DNA of 63,425 nucleotides from Dehalococcoidia bacterium (GTDB lineage: Bacteria > Chloroflexota > Dehalococcoidia > Dehalococcoidales > UBA2162): NCBI GenBank assembly GCA_011191975.1, contig DUFA01000132.1, forward strand, positions 1-63,425, given 5' to 3'. The stretch's first letter is position 1, and each line of letters opens with the position of its first letter. The notes below the pieces were generated by a model that did no database searches, was not told where the DNA came from, and saw only the letters and a program-made list of their open reading frames with translations. Position numbers and translations under genes: made by a program. This document shows positions 1-7,867 of this stretch, one piece after another.

Positions 1-45
1 GTTGGTATATAATATAATATACGAGAGTTTTCTGGACGATTAATT

Positions 46-954
46 ATGAGCATTCATGAGTTCTTAACCGATTTTAACCTGGATATCCCTGATACAACGG
101 GAAGAGAACTTCACGCCATCGGTGTCCATATAGGCTGGCTGAACTGGGGGAGTGTCGGAGACGAATCTCTCGAAAAGCTGATCGAACATTATGACGCAGA
201 TAAGATTGCCGAGTTTGCCAGACCCGGCGATTTTTATGATTTCGTCGCCTACCGTGAACGCAGCCTGACTTATATAGACAACAAAGGTATCAGGCGTACT
301 GAGTACCCAAACTCAAGAGTATACTATGTAAGAAGGTTTGAATCGACACATGACCTGCTTCTTCTCAGCTTGCTGGAACCTAACCATTTCTCAGAAATTT
401 TCGTCGACAGAATCGTAACTTTATTGAAAAAGCTGAATATATCAAGATACGTAGTTGCAGGAGCTATGGGAAGTCCGGTCCCCCATACCAGACCGATACG
501 TATCACGGGAAGAAGCAGCGATCCCAAGGTCTCGGATAAGCTGGAAACGTTGGGTGTTCGACAGACACTCGGGAGGCAATATCAGGGCCCGACAAGCATC
601 TTCAACACAATCTCCCAGAAACTCACTGATGAAGGCATTGTATCCGTGAACCTGATGGCACATATGCCTTCTCACATTTCGCTCCAGGAACCGGATTTTA
701 CAGGAGTTCACAGGATTCTCAGTATACTCTCCAAGCTGGAAGGAATCAATATCCCGCTGGAAAAGACTCGAATCGCCGGAAACAGGCAATATGAAAGGGT
801 CAGCAAAGAAATAAAGCATTCACCAAGTCTTACTGAGTTATCCAAGCAGCTTGAAGAGATATATGACCAGGAAGAAGGCACGTTAGAAGAAGATACTATA
901 GAATTACCTCCCAGCATCCAGCAAGCCATAGATGAAGCGTTCGGCAAGGAATAG
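46..954 (+). CDS. PAC2 family protein (proteasome-assembly-chaperone-like)
   Basis: 302 residues. The segment around residues 135-155 reads VVAGAMGSPVPHTRPIRITG, which is the core glycine/proline/histidine motif of the PAC2 (DUF75) family. The family is related to eukaryotic proteasome assembly chaperone 2, but its bacterial function is not settled. The C-terminal 60 residues are acidic and probably helical. The ATG follows an AT-rich stretch with TATAAT-like hexamers at about 8-20 and has no strong Shine-Dalgarno, so transcript and start are not certain. It is separated from the next gene by a 535-base regulatory leader and appears to be a single-gene unit or the end of an operon that begins before the window. 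Confidence 0.8.
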   Translation: MSIHEFLTDFNLDIPDTTGRELHAIGVHIGWLNWGSVGDESLEKLIEHYDADKIAEFARPGDFYDFVAYRERSLTYIDNKGIRRTEYPNSRVYYVRRFESTHDLLLLSLLEPNHFSEIFVDRIVTLLKKLNISRYVVAGAMGSPVPHTRPIRITGRSSDPKVSDKLETLGVRQTLGRQYQGPTSIFNTISQKLTDEGIVSVNLMAHMPSHISLQEPDFTGVHRILSILSKLEGINIPLEKTRIAGNRQYERVSKEIKHSPSLTELSKQLEEIYDQEEGTLEEDTIELPPSIQQAIDEAFGKE

Positions 955-1026
955 ACCACTATTCCTGCCTGATTTCTGCGTCAACGACACAATTACGGTA
1001 AACACTTAGAGTAATTACGCAATATG

Positions 1027-1092
1027 TTCAATATATGTTCAATATGTTCAATATGTTCTTGACATCTTCATGCTAATACAATATACTTTAGC
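1027..1092 (+). promoter_or_regulatory. Promoter with upstream tandem repeats and -10 inverted repeat (leader copy 1)
   Basis: TTGACA at 1059-1064 and TATACT at 1082-1087 are separated by exactly 17 nt, a near-consensus housekeeping promoter. Three TTCAATATG-type repeats (1027-1037, 1038-1046, 1047-1055) run directly into the -35. GCTAA (1072-1076) and TTAGC (1088-1092) form an inverted repeat enclosing the -10, in the position of a repressor operator. The 26 bases from GCTAATAC onward are identical in the second leader at 3532. Transcription should start near 1094 and run about 395 nt before the lipoprotein start at 1490. Confidence 0.8.
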
Positions 1093-1172
1093 ACCAAATA
1101 GAATTAACCTAACATATTGTCCCTTTACCACCTTACACCTTCTTGAGTTATAGAGGTGAATGAGATGAGGTT

Positions 1173-1216
1173 AAAGACACCGCAATCAGTTTATCCTGTG
1201 GTTTGCGGTGTCTTTT
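1173..1216 (+). terminator. Leader attenuator hairpin (copy 1)
   Basis: AAAGACACCGCAA (1173-1185) pairs with TTGCGGTGTCTTT (1203-1215) and the stem ends in a short T run, giving an intrinsic terminator inside the leader, about 80 nt after the predicted transcription start and before the structured RNA. The second leader has the equivalent hairpin at the same relative place with different loop sequence but conserved pairing. A GAGGTGA Shine-Dalgarno-like motif at 1153-1159 precedes the hairpin, so a short translated leader peptide may couple ribosomes to termination; this is inference. Confidence 0.7.
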
Positions 1217-1269
1217 CTATTTCCACGTTGATTTACCGGACGTCGAAAAGGGGATATGGAATATGGGAA

Positions 1270-1412
1270 GGCTGGCCCTGCTGGGGGAAACCAGGGTGCT
1301 GAGTGTTGACAGCGCACGTCGGCTTAAATACCACCCATACCCCTCCCGTGTCCGGAGCCCTGGGGGAAATCGGGCTTTAGCAGCAGGGTCAGCCGGAAAA
1401 GGAGGTGCATTA
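1270..1412 (+). ncRNA. Putative structured cis-regulatory RNA (copy 1)
   Basis: A 14-bp stem joins 1270-1283 (GGCTGGCCCTGCTG) to 1381-1394 (CAGCAGGGTCAGCC) with one G-U pair. Inside lie a small hairpin around GTGCTG...CAGCGCAC (1297-1316), a C-rich strand with ACCACCCATACC, and an AGCCC...GGGCT hairpin with a GGGGGAAA loop (1356-1376). An AAAAGGAGGTG motif follows at 1397-1407 without a start codon at the right distance. The element is repeated at 3747-3901 with the fold kept. It does not match the riboswitch classes whose cores I can recall (cobalamin, TPP, SAM, c-di-GMP, T-box and others). Confidence 0.6.
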
Positions 1413-1489
1413 TCGAAAAAACACACCTGTACACATTAGACCAATCGATAAATAATGAATTATGACAAGTAAACTTATACGGAGGTGCT

Positions 1490-3328
1490 ATGAAAATCGA
1501 TTATAAGAAACTACTCTGGGTATTAGTGAGCTGTCTTATGGCACTTTCACTAATTATTGCTTCCTGCGAGACTCAGGAGACAGGTAAGGTTAAAGAAGAA
1601 GACGAAGGACCTGCAAAGGTTATTATCACAGAATCAAAAGAACCTCAAATCGGTGAAAGAAAAGAAGAAGTCACGACACCAAGCGATGAACCCCAATACG
1701 GTGGTATTTTCACGGCTGCTCAGGTAGCCGACACTTCTTGCTGGGATGCCACCACCGGCTTTGACCTGCTGGGTTGGCAGATTTCAATTACAAACGAACC
1801 CCTTATGGCTGGAGATTGGGCGAAAGGGCCTGCCGGAACATATGAAACTGACTGGCGATTTGGTGCAGTCGCGTATGCCAACATGTGTACAGGTCAATTG
1901 GCAGAAAGTTATGAAATCCCGGATAACGAAACTCTCATATTCCATATTCGCCCGGGTGTTCATTGGTGGAACAAACCGCCGGCAAACGGTAGAGAATTTA
2001 CTGCCGAGGATGCAGCCTGGAACATAAAGACCCAGTGGGATCTTCCAATCGGCAACTTCCAGGCATTCTTCCCTCCGGAAGAACGATTGATATCGGTTGA
2101 AGCAACGGATAAATATACAGTCGTCCTTAAGGTTCCACTTAACACTCAGGGAATTCATTTCTGGGAGGATGGCCAGCGCGCCTACATGATGTGCCCGGAA
2201 TTGTATCCCACCCAGAAAGAATGGGAAAATGCTCTCGGCACTGGCGCTTTTATGATAAAGGACTATATTCCTGGCGCAATGATATCCATGGAGAGAAATC
2301 CCAACTACTGGCAAACCGATCCGTGTGGACCCGGCAAGGGTAACCAGCTTCCCTACATAGACGGGTTGAAGTTCCCCGTTGTTCCAGACCTGTCAGCCCG
2401 GGAGGCAGCTTTCCGGACGGGGAAAATAGACACTTTTGGAGCTAATTGGGAACAATGGGAAGTATTCCAGAAAACTATGAATTACGAGTTTGAATGGGTG
2501 TACACCTATGGATGGCACTCCCTACCGACAGGCAGGCAGGACAAAGATCTGCCATTCAACGAACTTCTTGTACGGCAGGCAATGAATTTGGCCGTCGATA
2601 AGGTCAGGATACTCGAAGACTACTATGAAGGACACGGATCTCTAATGTGCTGGCCGTACTACGATACTCCAGCATTTGCAGACCTGTACATTCCGCTGGA
2701 GGAACTGTCGACAGAACCGGCGATAGCAGGTTCAATGTGCGGCGTTCAGGAGTTAATGACAGGCGGTAATCCTGAAAAAGCCAAGCAGCTTTTAGCACAA
2801 GCCGGGTATCCTAATGGTTTTAAGACTAATATTTATTCAAGTTCACCAACGGCAACGGACTTGCTTTCTGTCGTAAAGGAAGATCTTGCAAAGGTTGGCA
2901 TCGATATGGAAATAAAGCAGGTTGAACCCTCTATATATAGAGGCATGGATCGTGCTCGTACCTGGGAGGAAATGTGGTACAAAGGCACCAAGCAGCATTT
3001 CCTGCCCCATTACCTGTTCGAGGTCCGTCCCGAATCCAACGACTGCGCTTCATTCTTCGAAAGCCCGAAAGTCAGGGAAGTACTGAAAAGTATCAATGAA
3101 AATCTGGCTGTAGACGACGTTGTCTGGAGAAGCGCTCTTAAAAATCTGACTCCATACCTGCTCGAAGAATCGATTGCCATATGGTTGCCTATACCCTACA
3201 ATTATAACTGCTGGCAGCCGTGGTTGAAGAACTACTATGGTGCTACTACGCTGGGCGCAATGTTACCCTTCCACCATACATACTATAACTGGATTGACAC
3301 TGAGCTAAAGAAGGAAATGGGATACTAA
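1490..3328 (+). CDS. Family 5 ABC substrate-binding lipoprotein (oligopeptide/nickel type), paralog 1
   Basis: 612 residues, usual size for extracellular solute-binding family 5 (PF00496; DppA/OppA/NikA). The N-terminus is a lipoprotein signal with lipobox IIASC and predicted lipidated Cys26, followed by a roughly 40-residue acidic linker (to about residue 68). Family signatures include EPQYGG-type entry to the mature domain, NPNYW after a turn, and LLAQAGYPNG. Start is fixed by GGAGGTG six bases before the ATG. No permease or ATPase genes accompany it, so it is an orphan receptor that must borrow a transporter or act as a sensor. Its first 26 residues and its leader closely match the next gene. 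Ligand cannot be deduced. Confidence 0.88.
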   Translation: MKIDYKKLLWVLVSCLMALSLIIASCETQETGKVKEEDEGPAKVIITESKEPQIGERKEEVTTPSDEPQYGGIFTAAQVADTSCWDATTGFDLLGWQISITNEPLMAGDWAKGPAGTYETDWRFGAVAYANMCTGQLAESYEIPDNETLIFHIRPGVHWWNKPPANGREFTAEDAAWNIKTQWDLPIGNFQAFFPPEERLISVEATDKYTVVLKVPLNTQGIHFWEDGQRAYMMCPELYPTQKEWENALGTGAFMIKDYIPGAMISMERNPNYWQTDPCGPGKGNQLPYIDGLKFPVVPDLSAREAAFRTGKIDTFGANWEQWEVFQKTMNYEFEWVYTYGWHSLPTGRQDKDLPFNELLVRQAMNLAVDKVRILEDYYEGHGSLMCWPYYDTPAFADLYIPLEELSTEPAIAGSMCGVQELMTGGNPEKAKQLLAQAGYPNGFKTNIYSSSPTATDLLSVVKEDLAKVGIDMEIKQVEPSIYRGMDRARTWEEMWYKGTKQHFLPHYLFEVRPESNDCASFFESPKVREVLKSINENLAVDDVVWRSALKNLTPYLLEESIAIWLPIPYNYNCWQPWLKNYYGATTLGAMLPFHHTYYNWIDTELKKEMGY

Positions 3329-3374
3329 TAATCCGTCTGTACAGCATAATAGTTATCGACTCGTAAGTTTAGAC

Positions 3375-3408
3375 AGTAGGAGGTAGAGAATAATCTCTAC
3401 CTCCTACT
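3375..3408 (+). terminator. Perfect 15-bp hairpin after paralog 1
   Basis: AGTAGGAGGTAGAGA (3375-3389) pairs perfectly with TCTCTACCTCCTACT (3394-3408) around a four-base loop. It lies 47 bases beyond the stop codon and has no good T run after it, so it may be a weak terminator or an mRNA 3' stabiliser. A related AGGAGGTAGA hairpin follows the second paralog at 5795. Confidence 0.65.
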
Positions 3409-3496
3409 TATTAGTGTACTGTAAAGGTTATTTTTTAATATAACGAATATACAATCAAATTCCCAATAAATACGAGTAAGTATCGAAGCTGTTAGT

Positions 3497-3552
3497 TTCA
3501 GATTACCTTCAGATTACCTTGACATCTTAACGCTAATACAATATACTTTAGC
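3497..3552 (+). promoter_or_regulatory. Promoter with upstream tandem repeats and -10 inverted repeat (leader copy 2)
   Basis: Two perfect TTCAGATTACC repeats (3497-3507, 3508-3518) abut TTGACA at 3519-3524, which is 17 nt from TATACT at 3542-3547. GCTAA (3532-3536) and TTAGC (3548-3552) flank the -10 exactly as in copy 1. The upstream repeats differ in sequence from copy 1 but begin TTCA and have a unit of 9-11 bases, close to one helical turn. Confidence 0.8.
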
Positions 3553-3622
3553 ACCAATACATATGTAAAACCTAATATACTGTTCCTTTACCATTTTCCA
3601 CCTTCTACCTAAGGAGGTGATT

Positions 3623-3646
3623 ATGATGAGATTAAAGGCACCGTAA
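3623..3646 (+). CDS. Possible seven-codon leader peptide MMRLKAP
   Basis: A strong AAGGAGGTGA at 3611-3620 is followed by ATGATGAGATTAAAG and a TAA stop that falls in the 5' arm of the attenuator hairpin. Copy 1 has the same SD and an ATGAGGTTAAAG start (1165) but reads CAA instead of TAA and so stays open for 42 codons. The conserved MRLK(T/A)P could be a regulatory peptide, or the conservation may reflect only the RNA stem. Confidence 0.35.
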   Translation: MMRLKAP

Positions 3647-3680
3647 ACCATTGAACCTGATGGTTTGTGGTGCTTTTTTT
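3634..3680 (+). terminator. Leader attenuator hairpin (copy 2)
   Basis: AAAGGCACCGTAAACCA (3634-3650) pairs with TGGTTTGTGGTGCTTTT (3661-3677) including three G-U pairs, followed by a seven-T run to 3680. This is a textbook intrinsic terminator placed about 80 nt into the leader, 280 nt upstream of the lipoprotein start. Its position relative to promoter and structured RNA is the same as in copy 1. Confidence 0.8.
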
Positions 3681-3746
3681 ATTAACCGATATTGGACTTA
3701 TTGAACCAAGGTATAAAAGAAGTGTATGAATATAATACTATATACA

Positions 3747-3901
3747 GACTGACCCTGCTGAGGGAAAACAGGATGCTGAGTGTTGACAGCGCACGTCGGC
3801 TCAAATACCACCCATACCTCCGTATCCGGAGCCCCGGGGGAAATCGAGCTTTAGCAGCGGGATCAGCCGGAAAAGGAGGTGCATTATAGGAATAATACAC
3901 C
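3747..3901 (+). ncRNA. Putative structured cis-regulatory RNA (copy 2)
   Basis: The closing stem pairs 3747-3760 with 3855-3868; relative to copy 1 it keeps pairing through U-A to U-G changes but has two mismatches. Blocks conserved with copy 1 include TGCTGAGTGTTGACAGCG, CACGTCGGCT, ATACCACCCATACC, TCCGGAGCCC and GGGGGAAATCG. A further hairpin, GGTGCATTAT (3878-3887) with ATAATACACC (3892-3901), sequesters the AGGAGGTG motif. The lipoprotein start at 3964 has its own AAGGAGGTG. Confidence 0.6.
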
Positions 3902-3963
3902 GGTACAACTCAGATAGATTGAGGAAAGACAAATTTTAATGAGTAAACTGTTAAGGAGGTGTT

Positions 3964-5745
3964 ATGAAAATCGATTATAAAAAAATATTCTTGGTATTAG
4001 TAAGTTGCCTCATGGTACTTTCACTGATTATTGCTTCTTGCGGTACTAAGGAAACAGATAAAGAGCAGGATGGTTATCGTGATCCCGATGAACCGAAATA
4101 CGGCGGAACGATGACCTTCGCCTGGTTCGAACCTCAAGGATGGGATCCATATTACACATTTATGGTGAGTTGCAGCACGCTTTATGTTGTCAATGAAGAG
4201 CTATTAATGGGTGACTGGAGCAAGACACCTGCTGGAGATGGAAGCGCAGGTATCGGTGGTTTCCTTGGTTATGCCAGCCGTTTAACCGGTGACCTTGCCG
4301 AAAGCTGGAGTATGCCGGATGAAGATACTCTGCTTTATAACATCCGCCAGGGCGTTCACTGGCAGAACAAACCACCGGTAAATGGCAGAGAATACGATGC
4401 CTATGATGCCGCCTGGGCTATCAATCGCCTGACATCAGCCCCCACCGGAGCACATCGCATGATTAGTCCTCCGGAAGAATATATTCTCGGAGCTACTGCT
4501 CTGGATAAATGGACCGTTGAAGTTAAGGTGCCTCCAGAAGCCCAGGGATTACAGGCTATCTATGTCGGTTCCTGGCTATACCATTATCCCAAGGAGGTAG
4601 TCGATACCTACGGCGACATGAAGGACTGGAAAAATGTTGTGGGGACAGGACCTTATATGCTTCAAGATTATATCACAGGGAGTGTACTTACGTTCGAGCG
4701 TAATCCGAACTACTGGCAGCACGATCCGATACACCCGAAAAACCAGCTTCCTTACCTGGATGAATTGAAGTGGATGATTATCGGTGACGCCTCGACGCAG
4801 CTGGCAGCATTCCGTACCGGTCAGGTTGATATATCATACGGTTTAGCGATAAATACGGAAGATTCGAAGACGCTAATCAACGAGAATCCCGAATTACACT
4901 ATGTAACGCTTCCTGGCGGTTTTGATGCACATTTATATTTCAGAGTAGATAAACCGGAGTTACCCTGGAAAGATACCAGAGTCAGGCAAGCGATGACCCT
5001 GTGTATTAACAAACAGGAACTTATAGATGACTACTACGGCGGAGATGCAAACCTGCTTGGTGCAGTATATCCTCCGGATAAAGCCTGGGAACCATTCTAT
5101 ACTCCTCTCGAAAAACAGCCGACCAAGCCGACTACTCCTGATTCACGATGCGGTGTCCAGGAACTGTTCACGTTCGATGAAACTACTATCCCCAAGGCAA
5201 AGGCTCTGCTTGCCGAAGCAGGATATCCTAATGGTTTCAAGTGCCAGATAATCTCCTCCAGTCCTGCTCAAACAGACTTCCTGTCCATCATCAAGGAATA
5301 TTTTTCCGTGGTTAACGTCGAACTGGAGATACAACAGCTTGAAGGCAGTATCGTCGGCGGCATGAGACGCTCCAGATCCTACGAGGAAGGTATTTACACC
5401 GCGTCACCCACAGCAGCCTTCCCTTATGATATGCACAGCACCCGCATCGAAAGTTTCGACTGCTTCAGTTATTATGAGCACCCCAAGACGAGAGCAGCCT
5501 ACGAAGAGCAGCGAAAATACGTAATGAAGGACGACGTTAAATACGCTTCTACTCTCAAAGAAATTACCCCTTTCATTCTGGAGCAGTGCGTCGGCATATG
5601 GTGTCCGGTTCCACGGAGTTACCGAATGTGGTGGCCCTGGGTGCAGAACTATCATGGCGAGTCCTCACTAGGCTGCGATGACCAACTCCAGATATACTGG
5701 TACATGTGGATAGACGAAGAGATGAAACTAGGTATGGGCTATTAA
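3964..5745 (+). CDS. Family 5 ABC substrate-binding lipoprotein, paralog 2
   Basis: 593 residues. The signal peptide is nearly identical to that of the previous lipoprotein (MKIDYKK..., lipobox IIASC, Cys26), but the linker is much shorter and the binding domain has clearly diverged. Conserved family features are EPKYGGTM near residue 43, ERNPNYWQ, RVRQAMTLCINK and LLAEAGYPNG. AAGGAGGTG lies just before the ATG. The closest features upstream are the attenuator and structured RNA; a stem-loop follows at 5795. Like its neighbour it has no linked permease, so the pair probably arose by duplication of a gene together with its leader, followed by ligand specialisation. Confidence 0.88.
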   Translation: MKIDYKKIFLVLVSCLMVLSLIIASCGTKETDKEQDGYRDPDEPKYGGTMTFAWFEPQGWDPYYTFMVSCSTLYVVNEELLMGDWSKTPAGDGSAGIGGFLGYASRLTGDLAESWSMPDEDTLLYNIRQGVHWQNKPPVNGREYDAYDAAWAINRLTSAPTGAHRMISPPEEYILGATALDKWTVEVKVPPEAQGLQAIYVGSWLYHYPKEVVDTYGDMKDWKNVVGTGPYMLQDYITGSVLTFERNPNYWQHDPIHPKNQLPYLDELKWMIIGDASTQLAAFRTGQVDISYGLAINTEDSKTLINENPELHYVTLPGGFDAHLYFRVDKPELPWKDTRVRQAMTLCINKQELIDDYYGGDANLLGAVYPPDKAWEPFYTPLEKQPTKPTTPDSRCGVQELFTFDETTIPKAKALLAEAGYPNGFKCQIISSSPAQTDFLSIIKEYFSVVNVELEIQQLEGSIVGGMRRSRSYEEGIYTASPTAAFPYDMHSTRIESFDCFSYYEHPKTRAAYEEQRKYVMKDDVKYASTLKEITPFILEQCVGIWCPVPRSYRMWWPWVQNYHGESSLGCDDQLQIYWYMWIDEEMKLGMGY

Positions 5746-5794
5746 CAGTCCAACTACCCAGCATTGTGGTACTTAACTAGTGACTCACGTACAG

Positions 5795-5824
5795 AAGGAG
5801 GTAGAGGAAAGTATCTACCTCCTT
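5795..5824 (+). terminator. 11-bp hairpin after paralog 2
   Basis: AAGGAGGTAGA (5795-5805) pairs with TCTACCTCCTT (5814-5824), loop of eight bases, 50 bases after the stop. It resembles the hairpin after paralog 1 in both place and sequence, supporting duplication of the whole unit including the 3' region. Confidence 0.65.
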
Positions 5825-5915
5825 ACTCATTTGTTACCCATAAGATTTTTAATGTTGTTTTAGTAAGGTTGGTGGTATAAAATCACTTTACCCATAAAGA
5901 CAAAGTGGAACATAA

Positions 5916-7850
5916 ATGAGAACTGATCAGGATAAAATATCTATACTCGCAAGGTCCAGCGATATACTCCTGCCTGCTCTCTCCGTGCTTTTTGGTCTCC
6001 AATTACTCAAAGTGATGATCCCCCAGATTACCTGGGTACTTGGAGATCGTTTCGGACTTAACGCTATGATACTAGGACCGATAGCACTGGCTATCTTCTC
6101 ATTTTCTTTTCTTTCCGGTTTCCTGAAACGGGTAACAGACAGTTACCAGCTTGTAGCCTTTAGCGCTGTCGGACTGGGACTGGCAAGACTTCTTGTCCAG
6201 GTGCAATGGTCCGAACCTCTTATAAACCTGTTAGTATCCGCAATCGGTACAATATTATTCGGAATATTTCTGGCCATATATGTAAACAAAATCAGGTGCA
6301 GAGGAAGTAAGTCCGTCGGCAATCTGGTAATAGGTCTGCTGGCGGGATTTATCCTGGATACAGTGTTACACGGTATCTTCGGAACTTACGATCTAATGTG
6401 GCGGTCTGATTTCCTTGTCCTGTTGATAACTATAATTCTGGTTCTTTTTCACTGGTTGACTATCGTCGACTTCTCACGGTACACAGCACCTGAAACTAAA
6501 ACTGGAGGAATTACCTGGCCGTGGCTGGCTTTCGGTCCTTTCCTCTTTCTCCAGATGGTTGTACTACAAAATATAGCCCGTCATACGGTTGCTACCGGAT
6601 GGTTGCCGCCTTATGTGTTCGGCTGGGTGTTGATTACCCAGATAGCTGGTCTTTCTGTCTCTGTCCTGTTTCTCAGGAAGAATCTCACAAAGATACCGGT
6701 CGTTTTATCAGTAGGAATAATTCTGGTAGTATGTACGATATTCCCTTTCCCCGATCAACCTTGGCTGGCAGTTACGCTGTTACTCGTCGAGCAAATATCC
6801 ATATCGATTCTACTTGTGACAATAGTGACCGGAATTATTGGAAGAAATGATTTACAATCCGGCAGTATAACCGCAGCAAACGGAACAGGATTTCTGCTTT
6901 TCGGTATCCTGACCTTGGCGTATTATGCCGTCTATCAAATCAACCTCCCTTATACCAATACCTTTCTCGAGGTGGCGGCGGCAGTACTGATAGCTATCTG
7001 TGCTCTTGTATCGTGTCTTAAGACCGGTAATCGTACTATGGTGATAAAAACCTCATGGGTAACACCTTTACTTGTCCTGGTGCTTCTGGTCATACCTTGG
7101 ATCCAAACCTTAGTCTATGAGGAACCGGTTGAAGCAGACGGAAACGGTTTCCCGGTTACGCTGATGACTTATAACCTTCACAACGGGTTCAATACAGGGG
7201 GAGATCTAGACATGGAAGCCCTTGCTCTTGTCATTGAAGAGAGTGATCCCGACATTGTCGCTCTGCAAGAGATCTCCAGGGGATGGCTGATCAGCGGGAG
7301 GGTGGACATGCTGGAATGGCTTTCTCAGCGACTCGAAATTCCTTATGTATCAGGCCCAACCGAAGGGCAATTATGGGGAAGCGCTATTCTCAGCCGCTTT
7401 CCGATAGTAGAATCCACAAACTATGAATTACCTCCTCGAGATCTCTTTATTCGCAGGGGCTTCCTGGTTACTAAAATCGACATCGGCACCGAAGACTACC
7501 TGACCGTGATCGCCACTCATTTACACCATATTTCCGAAGACTCGGAAATCCGCCAGCAACAGGTACCGGTTATCCTGGAAATCTGGAATAACGCGGAAAT
7601 GACGGTAATTACAGGTGACCTGAATGCCGAACCGGATTCTCCCGAGATCCGAATGTTTCGAGACACCGGTCTTATCGACGTGATGTCCGGTAATATCCCT
7701 CCCAAAGGATACACCTACCATTCCGCGGATTTGTATCAACGCATTGACTATATCTGGATAACTCCTGATCTGACATCAAGGAATGCAAAGGTTATCCAGA
7801 GTACTGCATCCGATCATCTTCCTGTAATCGTCGAGATAGACAAATACTAG
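5916..7850 (+). CDS. Multi-pass membrane protein fused to endonuclease/exonuclease/phosphatase domain
   Basis: 644 residues. Residues 1-405 hold about a dozen hydrophobic segments. From about 415 an EEP fold (PF03372) begins with LMTYNLHNG, then ALQEIS (metal-binding Glu), ATHLHH, VITGDLNAEPDSP near 565 and the terminal SDHLPVIVEI, so the metal and catalytic residues of the family are all present. EEP enzymes cleave phosphodiesters or phosphomonoesters (nucleases, sphingomyelinases, inositol phosphatases); the substrate here is unknown. A hydrophobic stretch just before the domain suggests it faces the outside, which would fit a lipid or extracellular phosphoester. It ends 17 bases from the convergent cupin gene. 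Confidence 0.8.
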   Translation: MRTDQDKISILARSSDILLPALSVLFGLQLLKVMIPQITWVLGDRFGLNAMILGPIALAIFSFSFLSGFLKRVTDSYQLVAFSAVGLGLARLLVQVQWSEPLINLLVSAIGTILFGIFLAIYVNKIRCRGSKSVGNLVIGLLAGFILDTVLHGIFGTYDLMWRSDFLVLLITIILVLFHWLTIVDFSRYTAPETKTGGITWPWLAFGPFLFLQMVVLQNIARHTVATGWLPPYVFGWVLITQIAGLSVSVLFLRKNLTKIPVVLSVGIILVVCTIFPFPDQPWLAVTLLLVEQISISILLVTIVTGIIGRNDLQSGSITAANGTGFLLFGILTLAYYAVYQINLPYTNTFLEVAAAVLIAICALVSCLKTGNRTMVIKTSWVTPLLVLVLLVIPWIQTLVYEEPVEADGNGFPVTLMTYNLHNGFNTGGDLDMEALALVIEESDPDIVALQEISRGWLISGRVDMLEWLSQRLEIPYVSGPTEGQLWGSAILSRFPIVESTNYELPPRDLFIRRGFLVTKIDIGTEDYLTVIATHLHHISEDSEIRQQQVPVILEIWNNAEMTVITGDLNAEPDSPEIRMFRDTGLIDVMSGNIPPKGYTYHSADLYQRIDYIWITPDLTSRNAKVIQSTASDHLPVIVEIDKY

Positions 7851-7867
7851 ACTATTAACAAGTTGTT

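Noticed and set aside
1173-1216. T-box or cobalamin riboswitch in the lipoprotein leaders
   Set aside because: The ACACCGCAA block recalls the T-box core but the AGGGTGGNACCGCG motif is absent; no B12 box or other known aptamer core was found.
1203-1439. 78-codon open frame through the structured RNA of copy 1
   Set aside because: Frame is not kept in copy 2, it crosses the conserved stem-loop, and the sequence conservation follows pairing and not codons.
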